From Bacteroidales bacterium (GTDB lineage: Bacteria; Bacteroidota; Bacteroidia; Bacteroidales; Muribaculaceae): a stretch of 64,000 nucleotides of DNA. Under the pieces are notes generated by a model, which worked only from the letters and a program-made list of their open reading frames with translations, was not told where the DNA came from and made no database searches. This document shows, piece by piece, positions 8,978 to 17,307 of this stretch (position 1 is its first letter; each line of letters starts with the position of its first letter). The stretch spans positions 1 to 64,000 of the forward strand of contig JAAVFL010000002.1 of the NCBI GenBank assembly GCA_014800795.1, in the 5' to 3' direction. The position numbers and the translations under genes were made by a program.

Positions 8978-9556
8978 ATGGAAACAGCTATCAATATAGA
9001 ATTTGAAAAAGAGTGGGCAAAGATGCTTGCCGGAGAAAAATACGATGCCGCTCATCCCGGCTTCATGGAGCGGCTTCAGAAGGTGAGGGTGAAGCTGTGG
9101 GAGTTCAACAGTCTTTCACCCGACAGGGTAGAGGAGCGCGACCGCATTATCCGCGGCCTTTTGGGCAGCTGCGGTGAGCGGCTGCATATCAACCAGCCCT
9201 TCCGGTGCGACTTCGGATGTAATATACATGTAGGCGATAATTTCTTCGCCAATTTCAATCTTACCGTTCTCGACGAGGCGAAAGTGACGATAGGCCGCAA
9301 CTGTTTCATCGGTCCGAACGTGAGCATATATACCGCCTGCCATCCGCTTGAGGCTGAAGAGCGCAATACGATTGTAGAGTGGGCCGAACCTGTTACGATC
9401 GGCGATAACGTATGGATCGGAGGTTCGGCGACGATTCTTCCCGGGGTGACGATCGGCGACAATGCTGTGATAGGAGCCGGGTCTGTTGTTACCCGCGATG
9501 TCGATGCATCGTGTGCCGTAGGTGGTAATCCTGCCAGATTGTTGAAAAGAATCTGA
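8978..9556 (+). CDS. Maltose/galactoside O-acetyltransferase-like enzyme
   Basis: The 192-residue left-handed beta-helix protein matches the Maa/LacA/NodL family. The N-terminal Mac cap (EKEWAKMLAGEKYDAAHP) is followed by hexapeptide repeats (VTIGRNCFIGPNVSIYTACHP, VTIGDNVWIGGSATILPGVTIGDNAVIGAGSVVTRD). The His in TACHP is the family's catalytic position. It acetylates small sugars with acetyl-CoA in the cytoplasm, with unknown natural substrate. The frame can extend to a GTG at 8951, but the ATG at 8978 fits the family's start better. It probably shares a transcript with the acyltransferase upstream. Confidence 0.88.
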   Translation: METAINIEFEKEWAKMLAGEKYDAAHPGFMERLQKVRVKLWEFNSLSPDRVEERDRIIRGLLGSCGERLHINQPFRCDFGCNIHVGDNFFANFNLTVLDEAKVTIGRNCFIGPNVSIYTACHPLEAEERNTIVEWAEPVTIGDNVWIGGSATILPGVTIGDNAVIGAGSVVTRDVDASCAVGGNPARLLKRI

Positions 9557-9677
9557 TATTTTTGCTGCGGAAGCAGTGGGAACGGATTGATGAATTGTTC
9601 TGATTCCCCTCCATATATGGGAGTTCGGGCCGGTGTAATGTGCATATTCACAGATGTGTAGTGTCGGAGGAGTAAAA

Positions 9678-9698
9678 TTGTCCAACGAAAATGGACAA
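9678..9698. promoter_or_regulatory. Inverted repeat upstream of the GH2 promoter
   Basis: TTGTCCA (9678-9684) and TGGACAA (9692-9698) form a 7-bp inverted repeat with a 7-base spacer, about 40 bases upstream of the -7 box. The geometry suits a dimeric regulator. Function is inferred from position only. Confidence 0.3.
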
Positions 9699-9738
9699 GT
9701 AAAAGACTAAATTCCCCGTCTGATAAGTGTGGAATTCG

Positions 9739-9746
9739 TAACTTTG
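9739..9746 (+). promoter_or_regulatory. Bacteroidetes -7 box of the GH2 gene
   Basis: TAACTTTG at 9739-9746 is an exact TAnnTTTG match, 30 bases upstream of the ATG. The expected -33 position (about 9715) carries no good TTTG, suggesting an activator-dependent promoter. Confidence 0.55.
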
Positions 9747-9776
9747 CACATATAATTAACCTTAATCAGTTATCCA

Positions 9777-11594
9777 ATGAAAATTAAACGTTTCCTCTCA
9801 CTGGCTGTGGCTGTGGCTTCATTGATGAGCGCGTTCGCAGCAGTGCCCCGTCCGGAGTATCCCCGTCCGCAATTTGAACGCGCCGACTGGCAGAATCTCA
9901 ATGGCGAATGGACCTATGAGTTCGATTTCGGAAAGTCCGGTATGGATCGCGGTCTGTTCAACAGCAAAGGTTTCGACAACAAAATCAATGTCCCTTTCTG
10001 CCCTGAGAGCGAACTCTCCGGAGTTAAGTACACCGATTTCATCCCCGCGATGTGGTATCACCGTACGGTCCAGGTTCCTGAAAGCTGGAACGGGAAGAAT
10101 ACTCTGCTCCACTTCGGTGGTGTAGACTATTTCTCTGCTGTATATATCGACGGTAAACTTGTCGGACGTCACTGGGGTGGCAGCTCGCCTTTCACATACG
10201 ATATCACCGAATATGTAAACGACGGTCAGCCCCACGATCTGGTGGTACGCGTTGAAGACGACAACCGCCGCGGTGTGCAGGCCAAGGGCAAGCAGTCGAG
10301 CCTTTACCACTCGCATGGCTGCGACTATACCCGCACCACCGGCATCTGGAGTACCGTATGGATGGAGCCGGTCGATGCCAACGGTCTGCTCAGCGCATAT
10401 GTGGTTCCCGACCTCGATCAGAAGCGTTTCGTAGTGACTCCCGAATTCATGAATCTCAACGACGGCAACGAAATCGAAGCTGTAATCAAGGATAACGGTA
10501 AGGTTGTTAGCCGCGTGCGTCAGAAAGCCGCCGGTCAGTCGCCTGTAGTTCTTCCACTGAAGCAAGTGAAGACATGGTCGCCCGACAGCCCCTTCCTCTA
10601 CGACGTCGAATTCACCGTTTACGACAAGAACGGCAATGCTGTAGACAAAGTAAACTCCTACGCCGGCATGCGTAAGATCCATCAGGAAGGCAACCGCCTG
10701 TTCCTCAACAACGAACCCGTGTTCCTGCGCCTCGTTCTCGACCAGGGCTTCTATCCCACCGGTATCTGGACCGCTCCCACCGACGAAGACCTCAAGCGCG
10801 ACATCGAGCTCAGTATGGCAGCCGGCTTCAACGGCGCCCGTCTCCACCAGAAAGTGTTCGACGAACGTTTCCACTACTGGGCCGACAAACTCGGTTATCT
10901 CACATGGGGCGAATCGCCAAGCTGGGGTGCCAACCTCAATAACACAGAAGCTGCCCGCAACTTCCTTCCCGAGTGGGAAGCTGTCGTAAAACGCGACCGC
11001 AACCACCCCTCGATCATCGCCTGGACCCCCTTCAACGAGACATGGGAACGCCCCGTAGACAGCGAAGCCGCCATGCAGCATGACCGCATCGTAAACGACA
11101 CCTACAACCTCACTCACAACCTCGACTACCGTCCCGTGAACGATACCAGCGGTAACTACCACGTTATCACCGACCTCTGGACCGTACACAGCTACGAGCA
11201 GGATCCCGCCAAATTCACTGAGTATTTCCAGATCAAAGACGGACGCTATCCCACACAGGATGCACGCCGCGAGATTCCCTACGGTGGCCAGCCCTTCTTC
11301 ATCGACGAATACGGCGGCATCAAGTGGGTCGACGGCGAGCAGTTCGCCTCAAACTCATGGGGTTACGGCCAGGGTCCGAAGACCCTCGACGAGTTCTATA
11401 CCCGTCTGGAAGGTCTGACCGACGTTATCCTCGCTGTTCCCTACATGTCGGGCTACTGCTATACCCAGCTCACCGACGTAGAGCAGGAGCAGAACGGTAT
11501 CTACAACTACGACCGCACACCCAAGTTCGACATGGAGCGCATCAAGGCAATCTTCAGCAAAGTGCCTGAAAAGATCGTTCCCGCCGCCGAATAA
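9777..11594 (+). CDS. Secreted glycoside hydrolase family 2 enzyme
   Basis: The 605-residue protein has a signal peptide (about residues 1-21, ending AFA). It then has the GH2 layout: a sugar-binding jelly-roll domain (WQNLNGEWTYEFDF to about 190), an Ig-like domain (about 200-300) and a TIM barrel. The acid/base Glu421 lies in WTPFNETWERP and the nucleophile Glu511 in FIDEYGGIKW. The family includes beta-galactosidases, beta-glucuronidases and beta-mannosidases. The exact sugar cannot be assigned. It is monocistronic, bounded by its own -7 box and a strong terminator. Codon use is rich in C-ending codons relative to neighbours, suggesting high expression (visual impression). Confidence 0.9.
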   Translation: MKIKRFLSLAVAVASLMSAFAAVPRPEYPRPQFERADWQNLNGEWTYEFDFGKSGMDRGLFNSKGFDNKINVPFCPESELSGVKYTDFIPAMWYHRTVQVPESWNGKNTLLHFGGVDYFSAVYIDGKLVGRHWGGSSPFTYDITEYVNDGQPHDLVVRVEDDNRRGVQAKGKQSSLYHSHGCDYTRTTGIWSTVWMEPVDANGLLSAYVVPDLDQKRFVVTPEFMNLNDGNEIEAVIKDNGKVVSRVRQKAAGQSPVVLPLKQVKTWSPDSPFLYDVEFTVYDKNGNAVDKVNSYAGMRKIHQEGNRLFLNNEPVFLRLVLDQGFYPTGIWTAPTDEDLKRDIELSMAAGFNGARLHQKVFDERFHYWADKLGYLTWGESPSWGANLNNTEAARNFLPEWEAVVKRDRNHPSIIAWTPFNETWERPVDSEAAMQHDRIVNDTYNLTHNLDYRPVNDTSGNYHVITDLWTVHSYEQDPAKFTEYFQIKDGRYPTQDARREIPYGGQPFFIDEYGGIKWVDGEQFASNSWGYGQGPKTLDEFYTRLEGLTDVILAVPYMSGYCYTQLTDVEQEQNGIYNYDRTPKFDMERIKAIFSKVPEKIVPAAE

Positions 11595-11619
11595 GCTTCA
11601 TTAGAAACCAATGATACCA

Positions 11620-11655
11620 CGGGGCTGTGACAGCATTCGCGCTGTCGCAGCCCCG
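11620..11655 (+). terminator. Terminator hairpin of the GH2 gene
   Basis: A 15-bp stem (11620-11634 with 11641-11655, one G-U pair) closes a 6-base loop and is followed by CATTTAATT. It sits 25 bases after the GH2 stop. Confidence 0.75.
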
Positions 11656-11674
11656 CATTTAATTAGCTGATAAT

Positions 11675-11700
11675 ACTTTTGGCATCCGGATGACAAAAGT
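11675..11700. repeat. 26-bp near-perfect palindrome
   Basis: The arms at 11675-11687 and 11688-11700 are self-complementary except for one G/A position (ACTTTTGGCATCC against GGATGACAAAAGT). It lies between the GH2 terminator and a decayed gene tail. It could be an operator or part of a lost gene's control region. Confidence 0.4.
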
Positions 11701-11740
11701 TTCAAGATTTTTCGTAACTTTACCCCGGAAAATTTCATAA

Positions 11741-11893
11741 TATCTTTTCACGCTGCTCAACAAGTACACCCCGGCCGGTTATACGCTCACACTCTCCGCC
11801 GAGACTAACCGCACCAACAAAAAGACGCAAACGATATCTCTGCCGTACAGCGGCAAATCAAAGCAAGAAGTTACCATCCTTAAATCCGGATAA
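11741..11893 (+). pseudogene. Decayed C-terminal tail of an unknown secreted-type protein
   Basis: A frame of 50 codons without any start codon runs from just after a TAA at 11738-11740 to the TAA at 11891-11893. Its content is protein-like and beta-strand rich (TPAGYTLTLSAET, then KKTQTISLPYSG and KQEVTILKSG). This looks like the last strands of an Ig-like or adhesin domain. There is no ATG, promoter-to-start continuity or room for a full domain. I read it as a gene remnant. The family was not recognised, and the call could be chance. Confidence 0.35.
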
Positions 11894-11920
11894 CTAACAT
11901 ATAAGTATACTAATAGTAGC

Positions 11921-11940
11921 GATATCCGCATGTGGATATC
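11921..11940. promoter_or_regulatory. Palindrome just upstream of the CotH-type gene
   Basis: GATATCCGCA (11921-11930) and TGTGGATATC (11931-11940) form a 20-bp palindrome with one mismatched pair, 30 bases before the ATG at 11970. It is a candidate operator or 5' leader hairpin. Confidence 0.35.
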
Positions 11941-11969
11941 ACTACAGATATAATAAAAATCTAAATATC

Positions 11970-14900
11970 ATGAGGATTATAAAGTCTGCCATCACGTTTC
12001 TTTTAGGTGCAATCGCTTCACAAGCCTTTGCCGGAGAGACTGTTATACTGCCGCTCGGCTACAATGAATCATGGGTCGGACGCACCTTGTTCAATCCCGA
12101 TGGTGCCAGTTCTTATCGAAGCAGCAACGGTCAGCGGATCAATCAGTCCTGGCCCAAGTTGTATCAGGCCTCCAGTTCCGACATTTATACCGTTTCGCTA
12201 CCGCAGGCATCATTGAACGCCAAAAACGCCCGTGTTGAGTTTCGTACTCCTATCTCCCTGAATGCCAACAGCCAGTATCGCATTAAGGCCTCATTGCAGT
12301 GCGACACCTCGGATGCTTCTGCGACTCTGTCTGCCGATGATCAAAATGGCGGTGACTCCAAGAAGTGTACTGTTGCACTCTCCGCCGGCAAAGAGGTAAG
12401 TGCTACTCTTGATGTTAATTTCTCATCTGAGATTGAAAATCTGCGCTTTACATTCGCTTTTGTGACAAAGTCTCCGGCCTCGCACATAAAAATTTCGAAT
12501 ATCGAAATTACCGAAACCTCTACAGGTCAAAATATCTGGGATGGCTCTTCATATTTCAACTATCTTTATTATGTTGATGGGCAGACATCCACACGACTTG
12601 CGGAGATGGATATAAGCGGGCGAAACGAAACACTTTCATGGACTCTTCCGGAGTATGACGACTCGCAGTGGGATATCTCACCGATGCCGCTCGGCAACGC
12701 CGGATATAACCCCGAGCCGGCTACTATCTGGCCCTCGGGTGACTATACCAACTATTGGATTCGCCGCAACTTTGATCTCGAGTCGATCGACTCGACTGCG
12801 GAATATAAAGTCTACTGCTGCCATGACGACTCATACGCCATTTATGTAAACGGCACTCTGATTGATACGAATGAGCGCTGGACCGACGGGCCTAATCCGG
12901 TGGAACTTGTAATCCCCACTAACATCCTGCGCGTCGGGAAAAATGTCATAGCCACTTATATCCAGCAAAATGTCGGTGGACATTTCTATGATTGCGGCCT
13001 TACTGCCACACCCGGTGTAAACGAACCTTTCGATGCCGATGCTGATATCTCTCAACTAATTATCAATGAAGTTACGGTTGCAAACATCGACCGTACGATT
13101 GACTATTCCAACAACTATGGCGGATGGATTGAGCTATATAATCCGAGCGATAAGCGCATTTCTCTCGATTGCATTTACATAAGCGACGATGCCGACAACT
13201 TGCGCAAATTCCAGATGCCTAAATATGGAGTTATAAAGCCCGGCGAATATCGCTGTATTTTCTTCGATCACAATGAGAAGGATGGAGTATTCGGCTCCGA
13301 GGCTAACAAGCAGGTAAACTTTAAGCTGACCACCGGCGGCGGCACTCTTTATCTTTCTGAAAATGGGATTACGCCTTTGCTCGAAATCACTTATCCGGCG
13401 GCGGTTACCCGATGCTCATATGCCCGCATCGCTCCCGATTCTGACCAATGGAACTACAATGCCCTTCCCACGCCCAACCAGCAAAATAGCTCCTATTTCG
13501 CATCTGAACGTCTGGATGCTCCGGTGATCGATGTCGACTCTAAGTTGTTTGATCAACCTTTCGATGTCAATATTCAGATTCCTGCCGGCACCAGACTTAT
13601 CTATACAACCGACGGCTCTGCTCCCTCGATTGACAATGGTACCGAACTGAGCGATGGAAAATTGCATGTCGACAAAACCGGCATCTACCGTTTCTGTCTT
13701 ACCTCAGACGGTATGCTTCCATCGGTAGTTGTCACCCGCTCTTACATTTACCGTGACCGCGACTACTATCTCCCTGTGATATCGGTGTCTACGAATCCCG
13801 ACAATCTCTACGACGACTATATCGGTGTGTATGTCGACGGTCTCAACGGTGTGGACGGTCGTAATCATGGCCCTTCCAACATTAACATGGATTGGGAACG
13901 CCCCGTCAACTTCGAATACCTTACCCCCGATGGCAAAATGGCCATCAATCAGGAAGTTACGTTCGAATGTTCCGGCGGCTGGAGCCGACACTTCCATCCG
14001 ACTTCTTTCAAAATCAAGGCCAATAAGATTTATGAAGGACTTAACAGTCTTGACTATCCGTTCTTCTCTGAGAAACAGTATAATAAATATAAAAATATAC
14101 TCGTGCGAAACGGCGGTAACGACAACGACGGTGACTGGAAAGGAAGAGTACGCGATGCTATCACCCAGAAGATACTTATAACTAACGGCCTGTACATCGA
14201 CGCACAGGATTATCAGCCGGCACATGTGTTCTTCAACGGACAGTATATAGGTATGCTCAATATCCGTGAGCCCAACAACAAAATCAACGGTGTTGCCAAC
14301 TACGGCTATGACGATGATTTTATGGATGCCTTCGAATATTCCAATGGTTATTTTCAGAAAGCAGGTACACGCGACGCATACGACCAGATGGTCAACCTTT
14401 CGGAAAGTGCCGACAACGATGAGGTCTACAACGAAATGCGCAACCTTATCGACATGGACGCTTACGTCAACTTCATGGCCGCCATCACTTACATAGGTTC
14501 AACGGACTGTATCCTTAACAACAACAATATTAAAGGATATCGTGAAGTGCCCGACGGTAAATTCCATTTCACTCTCCATGACCAGGATTTCGGTTGGGGT
14601 TTCAACGATGGTGTGCAGCGCTACGACGGTCAGTTCTACAACCAGTTCCTTGCTCTTTACAACAATCTGAAGACCAACGATTCGTTTTGCCGTCAGTTTG
14701 TTGACAGCTATTGTGTCATCGCCGGAAGCATATACACACCCGAGCGCATCAATCATATAGCCGACAGTATCTGCAATCTTGTTGCTCCCGCACTTACCTG
14801 GGAGAACCGCAATCCTGTCAGCTCTTATAATGAACAGCGCAACAATATGTTGAGCGACCACAGCCGTAAAGCTCGTATTAATGCGCTCCGCACGGCCTAC

Positions 14901-15821
14901 AATCTCGGCAAAGGTATGGCTGTAACATTATCAGCCAACATTCCTCAGGCTTCCATGATGGTAAATACTCAGCCCGTGCCTGATGCGCAATTCAACGGCA
15001 CTCTGTTCGCACCCGTCGTGCTCACTGCCGCCGGACCATCCAATTTCGAGTTCGTCGGTTGGGCGCAGGGCTCCGAGAGCAATATCGTCACATCCAACCA
15101 TCAGCTCAAGCTCACCGACGATCTTGATGCCACATATATCGCTGTGTTCAAGCCAATTTCAACTCAGGAAGATATCGCGCCTGTGCGTATCAATGAGGTA
15201 AGTGCCGACAACGATATATACGTTAACGAACTAATCAAAAAAGACGACTGGATTGAACTTTACAACACCACCGATGAACCCTTCGATGTAGAAGGATGCT
15301 TCCTGACCGACAACGTCTCCAACCCCAGAAAGTATCAGATAACGCCTGTAGCCGGTACAAACACCGTCATTCCACCTCACGGCACACTTCTCGTCTGGGC
15401 GTCAAAACGCTCCGCTCAGAGCCAGCTCCACGCATCCTTTAAGCTCGACAATGCCGATGGTTGCACTCTCATGCTCACCGCTGCCGATGAATCCTGGAAC
15501 GACACGTTTGAATACGATGCGCATACTTCAAAGGAAAGCTATGGCCGCTATCCCGACGGAGGCGATGAAATATATCGCTTCAGCCACCCCACAATCAATC
15601 GTCGCAACCAGCTCACAACTTACGATTTCTCACTCGACGAACTCACCTTCGGCAGTGTCAACACCCCGGAGGTCATCGTCGATTTCAATCGAGAGATCGA
15701 GAGCGTTGTATACTACAACCTTGCCGGCCACACAGTTACCGCTACCGAACCTGGCATTTATATCAGGTTGACCCGTTTCACCGACGGCACATCCGTAAGC
15801 GAGAAAGTGCTTGTCAAATAG
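11970..15821 (+). CDS. Large secreted CotH-kinase protein with two lamin-tail domains
   Basis: The 1283-residue protein has a signal peptide (about 1-22, ending QAFA). Domains in order: a beta-sandwich resembling a carbohydrate-binding module (about 25-170); a jelly-roll like those in galactosidases (about 185-350); a lamin-tail domain (about 357-510, with LIINEVTVANI and GGWIELYNPSD); a short chitobiase/Fn3-associated repeat (about 520-595, IYTTDGSAPS); a CotH kinase-like domain (about 600-990, catalytic-type HDQDFGWGF with Asp871/Asp873); a second lamin-tail domain (about 1070-1205, RINEVSADN and DDWIELYNTTD); and a C-terminal tail (YYNLAGHTVTATEPGIYI) like type IX sorting domains. CotH kinases phosphorylate proteins in spore coats and some secreted proteins. 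Activity here is inferred. The gene is monocistronic with a strong terminator. Confidence 0.8.
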   Translation: MRIIKSAITFLLGAIASQAFAGETVILPLGYNESWVGRTLFNPDGASSYRSSNGQRINQSWPKLYQASSSDIYTVSLPQASLNAKNARVEFRTPISLNANSQYRIKASLQCDTSDASATLSADDQNGGDSKKCTVALSAGKEVSATLDVNFSSEIENLRFTFAFVTKSPASHIKISNIEITETSTGQNIWDGSSYFNYLYYVDGQTSTRLAEMDISGRNETLSWTLPEYDDSQWDISPMPLGNAGYNPEPATIWPSGDYTNYWIRRNFDLESIDSTAEYKVYCCHDDSYAIYVNGTLIDTNERWTDGPNPVELVIPTNILRVGKNVIATYIQQNVGGHFYDCGLTATPGVNEPFDADADISQLIINEVTVANIDRTIDYSNNYGGWIELYNPSDKRISLDCIYISDDADNLRKFQMPKYGVIKPGEYRCIFFDHNEKDGVFGSEANKQVNFKLTTGGGTLYLSENGITPLLEITYPAAVTRCSYARIAPDSDQWNYNALPTPNQQNSSYFASERLDAPVIDVDSKLFDQPFDVNIQIPAGTRLIYTTDGSAPSIDNGTELSDGKLHVDKTGIYRFCLTSDGMLPSVVVTRSYIYRDRDYYLPVISVSTNPDNLYDDYIGVYVDGLNGVDGRNHGPSNINMDWERPVNFEYLTPDGKMAINQEVTFECSGGWSRHFHPTSFKIKANKIYEGLNSLDYPFFSEKQYNKYKNILVRNGGNDNDGDWKGRVRDAITQKILITNGLYIDAQDYQPAHVFFNGQYIGMLNIREPNNKINGVANYGYDDDFMDAFEYSNGYFQKAGTRDAYDQMVNLSESADNDEVYNEMRNLIDMDAYVNFMAAITYIGSTDCILNNNNIKGYREVPDGKFHFTLHDQDFGWGFNDGVQRYDGQFYNQFLALYNNLKTNDSFCRQFVDSYCVIAGSIYTPERINHIADSICNLVAPALTWENRNPVSSYNEQRNNMLSDHSRKARINALRTAYNLGKGMAVTLSANIPQASMMVNTQPVPDAQFNGTLFAPVVLTAAGPSNFEFVGWAQGSESNIVTSNHQLKLTDDLDATYIAVFKPISTQEDIAPVRINEVSADNDIYVNELIKKDDWIELYNTTDEPFDVEGCFLTDNVSNPRKYQITPVAGTNTVIPPHGTLLVWASKRSAQSQLHASFKLDNADGCTLMLTAADESWNDTFEYDAHTSKESYGRYPDGGDEIYRFSHPTINRRNQLTTYDFSLDELTFGSVNTPEVIVDFNREIESVVYYNLAGHTVTATEPGIYIRLTRFTDGTSVSEKVLVK

Positions 15822-15849
15822 CCTCAGCAACATTTCGATTCCTCTCCCC

Positions 15850-15889
15850 CGATGCCGAAGGTTCTTCCCCTTCGGCATCGGTTTTCTTT
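15850..15889 (+). terminator. Intrinsic terminator after the CotH-type gene
   Basis: CGATGCCGAAGG (15850-15861) pairs perfectly with CCTTCGGCATCG (15869-15880) across a 7-base loop. It is followed by GTTTTCTTT, a typical T tract. Confidence 0.88.
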
Positions 15890-15959
15890 ACTGTAAGACA
15901 ATTATCCAACCTTGCTCGTCTGCCCTCCCCCCACAACTTCTTTTATTTCACAGATGAAA

Positions 15960-15991
15960 TTTCCATATGAGGGGGAAATGTGCTAAATTTG
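15960..15991 (+). promoter_or_regulatory. Promoter of the GT4 gene
   Basis: TTTC (15960-15963), 20 bases, then TAAATTTG (15984-15991) matches the Bacteroidetes -33/-7 pattern. The ATG follows at 16011. Confidence 0.7.
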
Positions 15992-16010
15992 TATCATATC
16001 TTGGCCTACG

Positions 16011-17048
16011 ATGAAGATTTTACATGTAATATTCTCCTTGAGCACAGGAGGTGCCGAAACTATGCTGGTCGATCTTGCCAATGAGCAGGTTGCGGCGGGC
16101 AATGAGGTGTCGCTTCTTATTGTCAACGACGATGTTGAGCCGTATCTCGTCGGCAAGCTGTCGCCGGAGGTAAAGGTAACATATTTCAGGCGTCGGCCGG
16201 GTGCCAATCCGCTGCCGCTCCTTTTCCGGCTCAACCGGTTCCTGATGAAAGAGCGACCTGATGCGGTGCATGCCCATTCGGTGAAGCTTCCGGCGCTTAT
16301 GCGTGTGATGCGTCGCCGGGTGGTGTATACGGTTCATGCGCTCGGTATCCCTATGCATTATGTGAAAGGAATCCGGAAGGCTGCTATATCCGAGGCTGTG
16401 CGTGCCGACGTTGTGACACGTGAACCCGGTGCTTCTGTGGTGACGATAGAAAATGGCATCGTAGCTGATAAGATCGGTCGTCGCGGAGCGTTACAGCTAT
16501 CTTCGCCGGTGAAAATCGTACAGGTAGGAAGACTCGACTCAGAGCTGAAAGGTCAGGATATCCTCATCGACGCGCTACGTATATTACGCAGGCGCGGCGT
16601 CGACGCGACGGTAACATTCATCGGCGACGGAGCTGATATGGAGGCGCTCAGGGAGCACGCCCGCAGCGTCGGGATGGGCGACAAAGTGGTTTTCGAAGGT
16701 CTGCGCACCCGCGAGCAGATCTATTCCCATCTGAAAGATTTTGATATCATGTGCCATCCTTCGCGGTTCGAGGGATTCGGGCTTACGGTTGCCGAGGGGT
16801 TGGTTGCAGGATTGCCGCTGGTTGTCCCTGAGAAGGGAGGACCGTGGGAGGTTGCCGGTGAGGGACGCTTCTGTGCCTCGTTTGAATCCGGAAGCTCCGG
16901 CGCTTGCGCCGATGCTCTGGAGGAGGTTATAAACAACTATCCGGCAGCTCTCGCCAAGGCCGCATTGGGGCGCGATTACGTTCTCGAGCGCTTCACCATC
17001 CGCCGCATGGCGCGCGAGTATCTCGACCTATACCGCACCCTCGGCTGA
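16011..17048 (+). CDS. Glycosyltransferase family 4 protein
   Basis: The 345-residue GT-B protein starts MKILHVIFSLSTGGAETMLVDLA, the typical N-terminal Rossmann domain with the GGAE loop. The C-terminal half carries QVGRLDSELKGQDILIDAL and HPSRFEGFGLTVAEGLVAG, the E-x7-E-type nucleotide-sugar-binding region of GT4. Such enzymes build cell-surface glycans from NDP-sugars at the cytoplasmic side. No other polysaccharide-assembly genes lie next to it, so the glycan is unknown. The gene has its own promoter and probably ends near the palindrome at 17087. Confidence 0.88.
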   Translation: MKILHVIFSLSTGGAETMLVDLANEQVAAGNEVSLLIVNDDVEPYLVGKLSPEVKVTYFRRRPGANPLPLLFRLNRFLMKERPDAVHAHSVKLPALMRVMRRRVVYTVHALGIPMHYVKGIRKAAISEAVRADVVTREPGASVVTIENGIVADKIGRRGALQLSSPVKIVQVGRLDSELKGQDILIDALRILRRRGVDATVTFIGDGADMEALREHARSVGMGDKVVFEGLRTREQIYSHLKDFDIMCHPSRFEGFGLTVAEGLVAGLPLVVPEKGGPWEVAGEGRFCASFESGSSGACADALEEVINNYPAALAKAALGRDYVLERFTIRRMAREYLDLYRTLG

Positions 17049-17086
17049 TTTTTCGCTTGCTTTCTACCGGATTTCTTGATTATCGG

Positions 17087-17114
17087 ATCATTTTGCTGAC
17101 GTCAGCAAAATGAT
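17087..17114. repeat. 28-bp perfect palindrome downstream of the GT4 gene
   Basis: ATCATTTTGCTGAC (17087-17100) is followed directly by its exact reverse complement (17101-17114). With no loop and no T tract it is an unusual terminator, so a protein-binding site is also possible. The rest of 17049-17256 contains only a 22-codon frame at 17110 (MIEIAKGAHRQIDDGI...) with no recognisable family. Confidence 0.5.
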
Positions 17115-17256
17115 AGAGATAGCTAAAGGAGCTCATCGTCAGATAGATGATGGAATCTTAATACGCGATGCTACTTGACTTCGTCTCGGCATACAGCGGT
17201 AAAGTGTCGCTGGAATGTACAAAATTCAATATTGTTTGCTGCAGGGTTTATTTTGC

Positions 17257-17294
17257 CAAATTGTTCCTTTGAAGGAACAATTTTATTATCTTTG
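17257..17294 (+). promoter_or_regulatory. Palindromic operator overlapping the ATPase promoter
   Basis: AAATTGTTCCTT (17257-17268) and AAGGAACAATTT (17271-17282) form a perfect 12-bp inverted repeat with a 2-base centre. It covers the place where the -33 element of the TATCTTTG -7 box (17287-17294) should lie, and no good TTTG occurs at the right spacing. This suggests control by a dimeric DNA-binding protein or a structural switch. Function is inferred. Confidence 0.55.
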
Positions 17295-17307
17295 CAAAAA
17301 ATACATT

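Noticed and set aside
7849..8994. A 381-codon frame antisense to the acyltransferase gene
   Set aside because: His/Arg-rich low-complexity translation with no domain. The plus-strand gene has ten membrane helices and a promoter.
9819..11189. A 456-codon frame opposite the GH2 gene
   Set aside because: The GH2 gene has signal peptide, domains and catalytic residues; the antisense frame has none.
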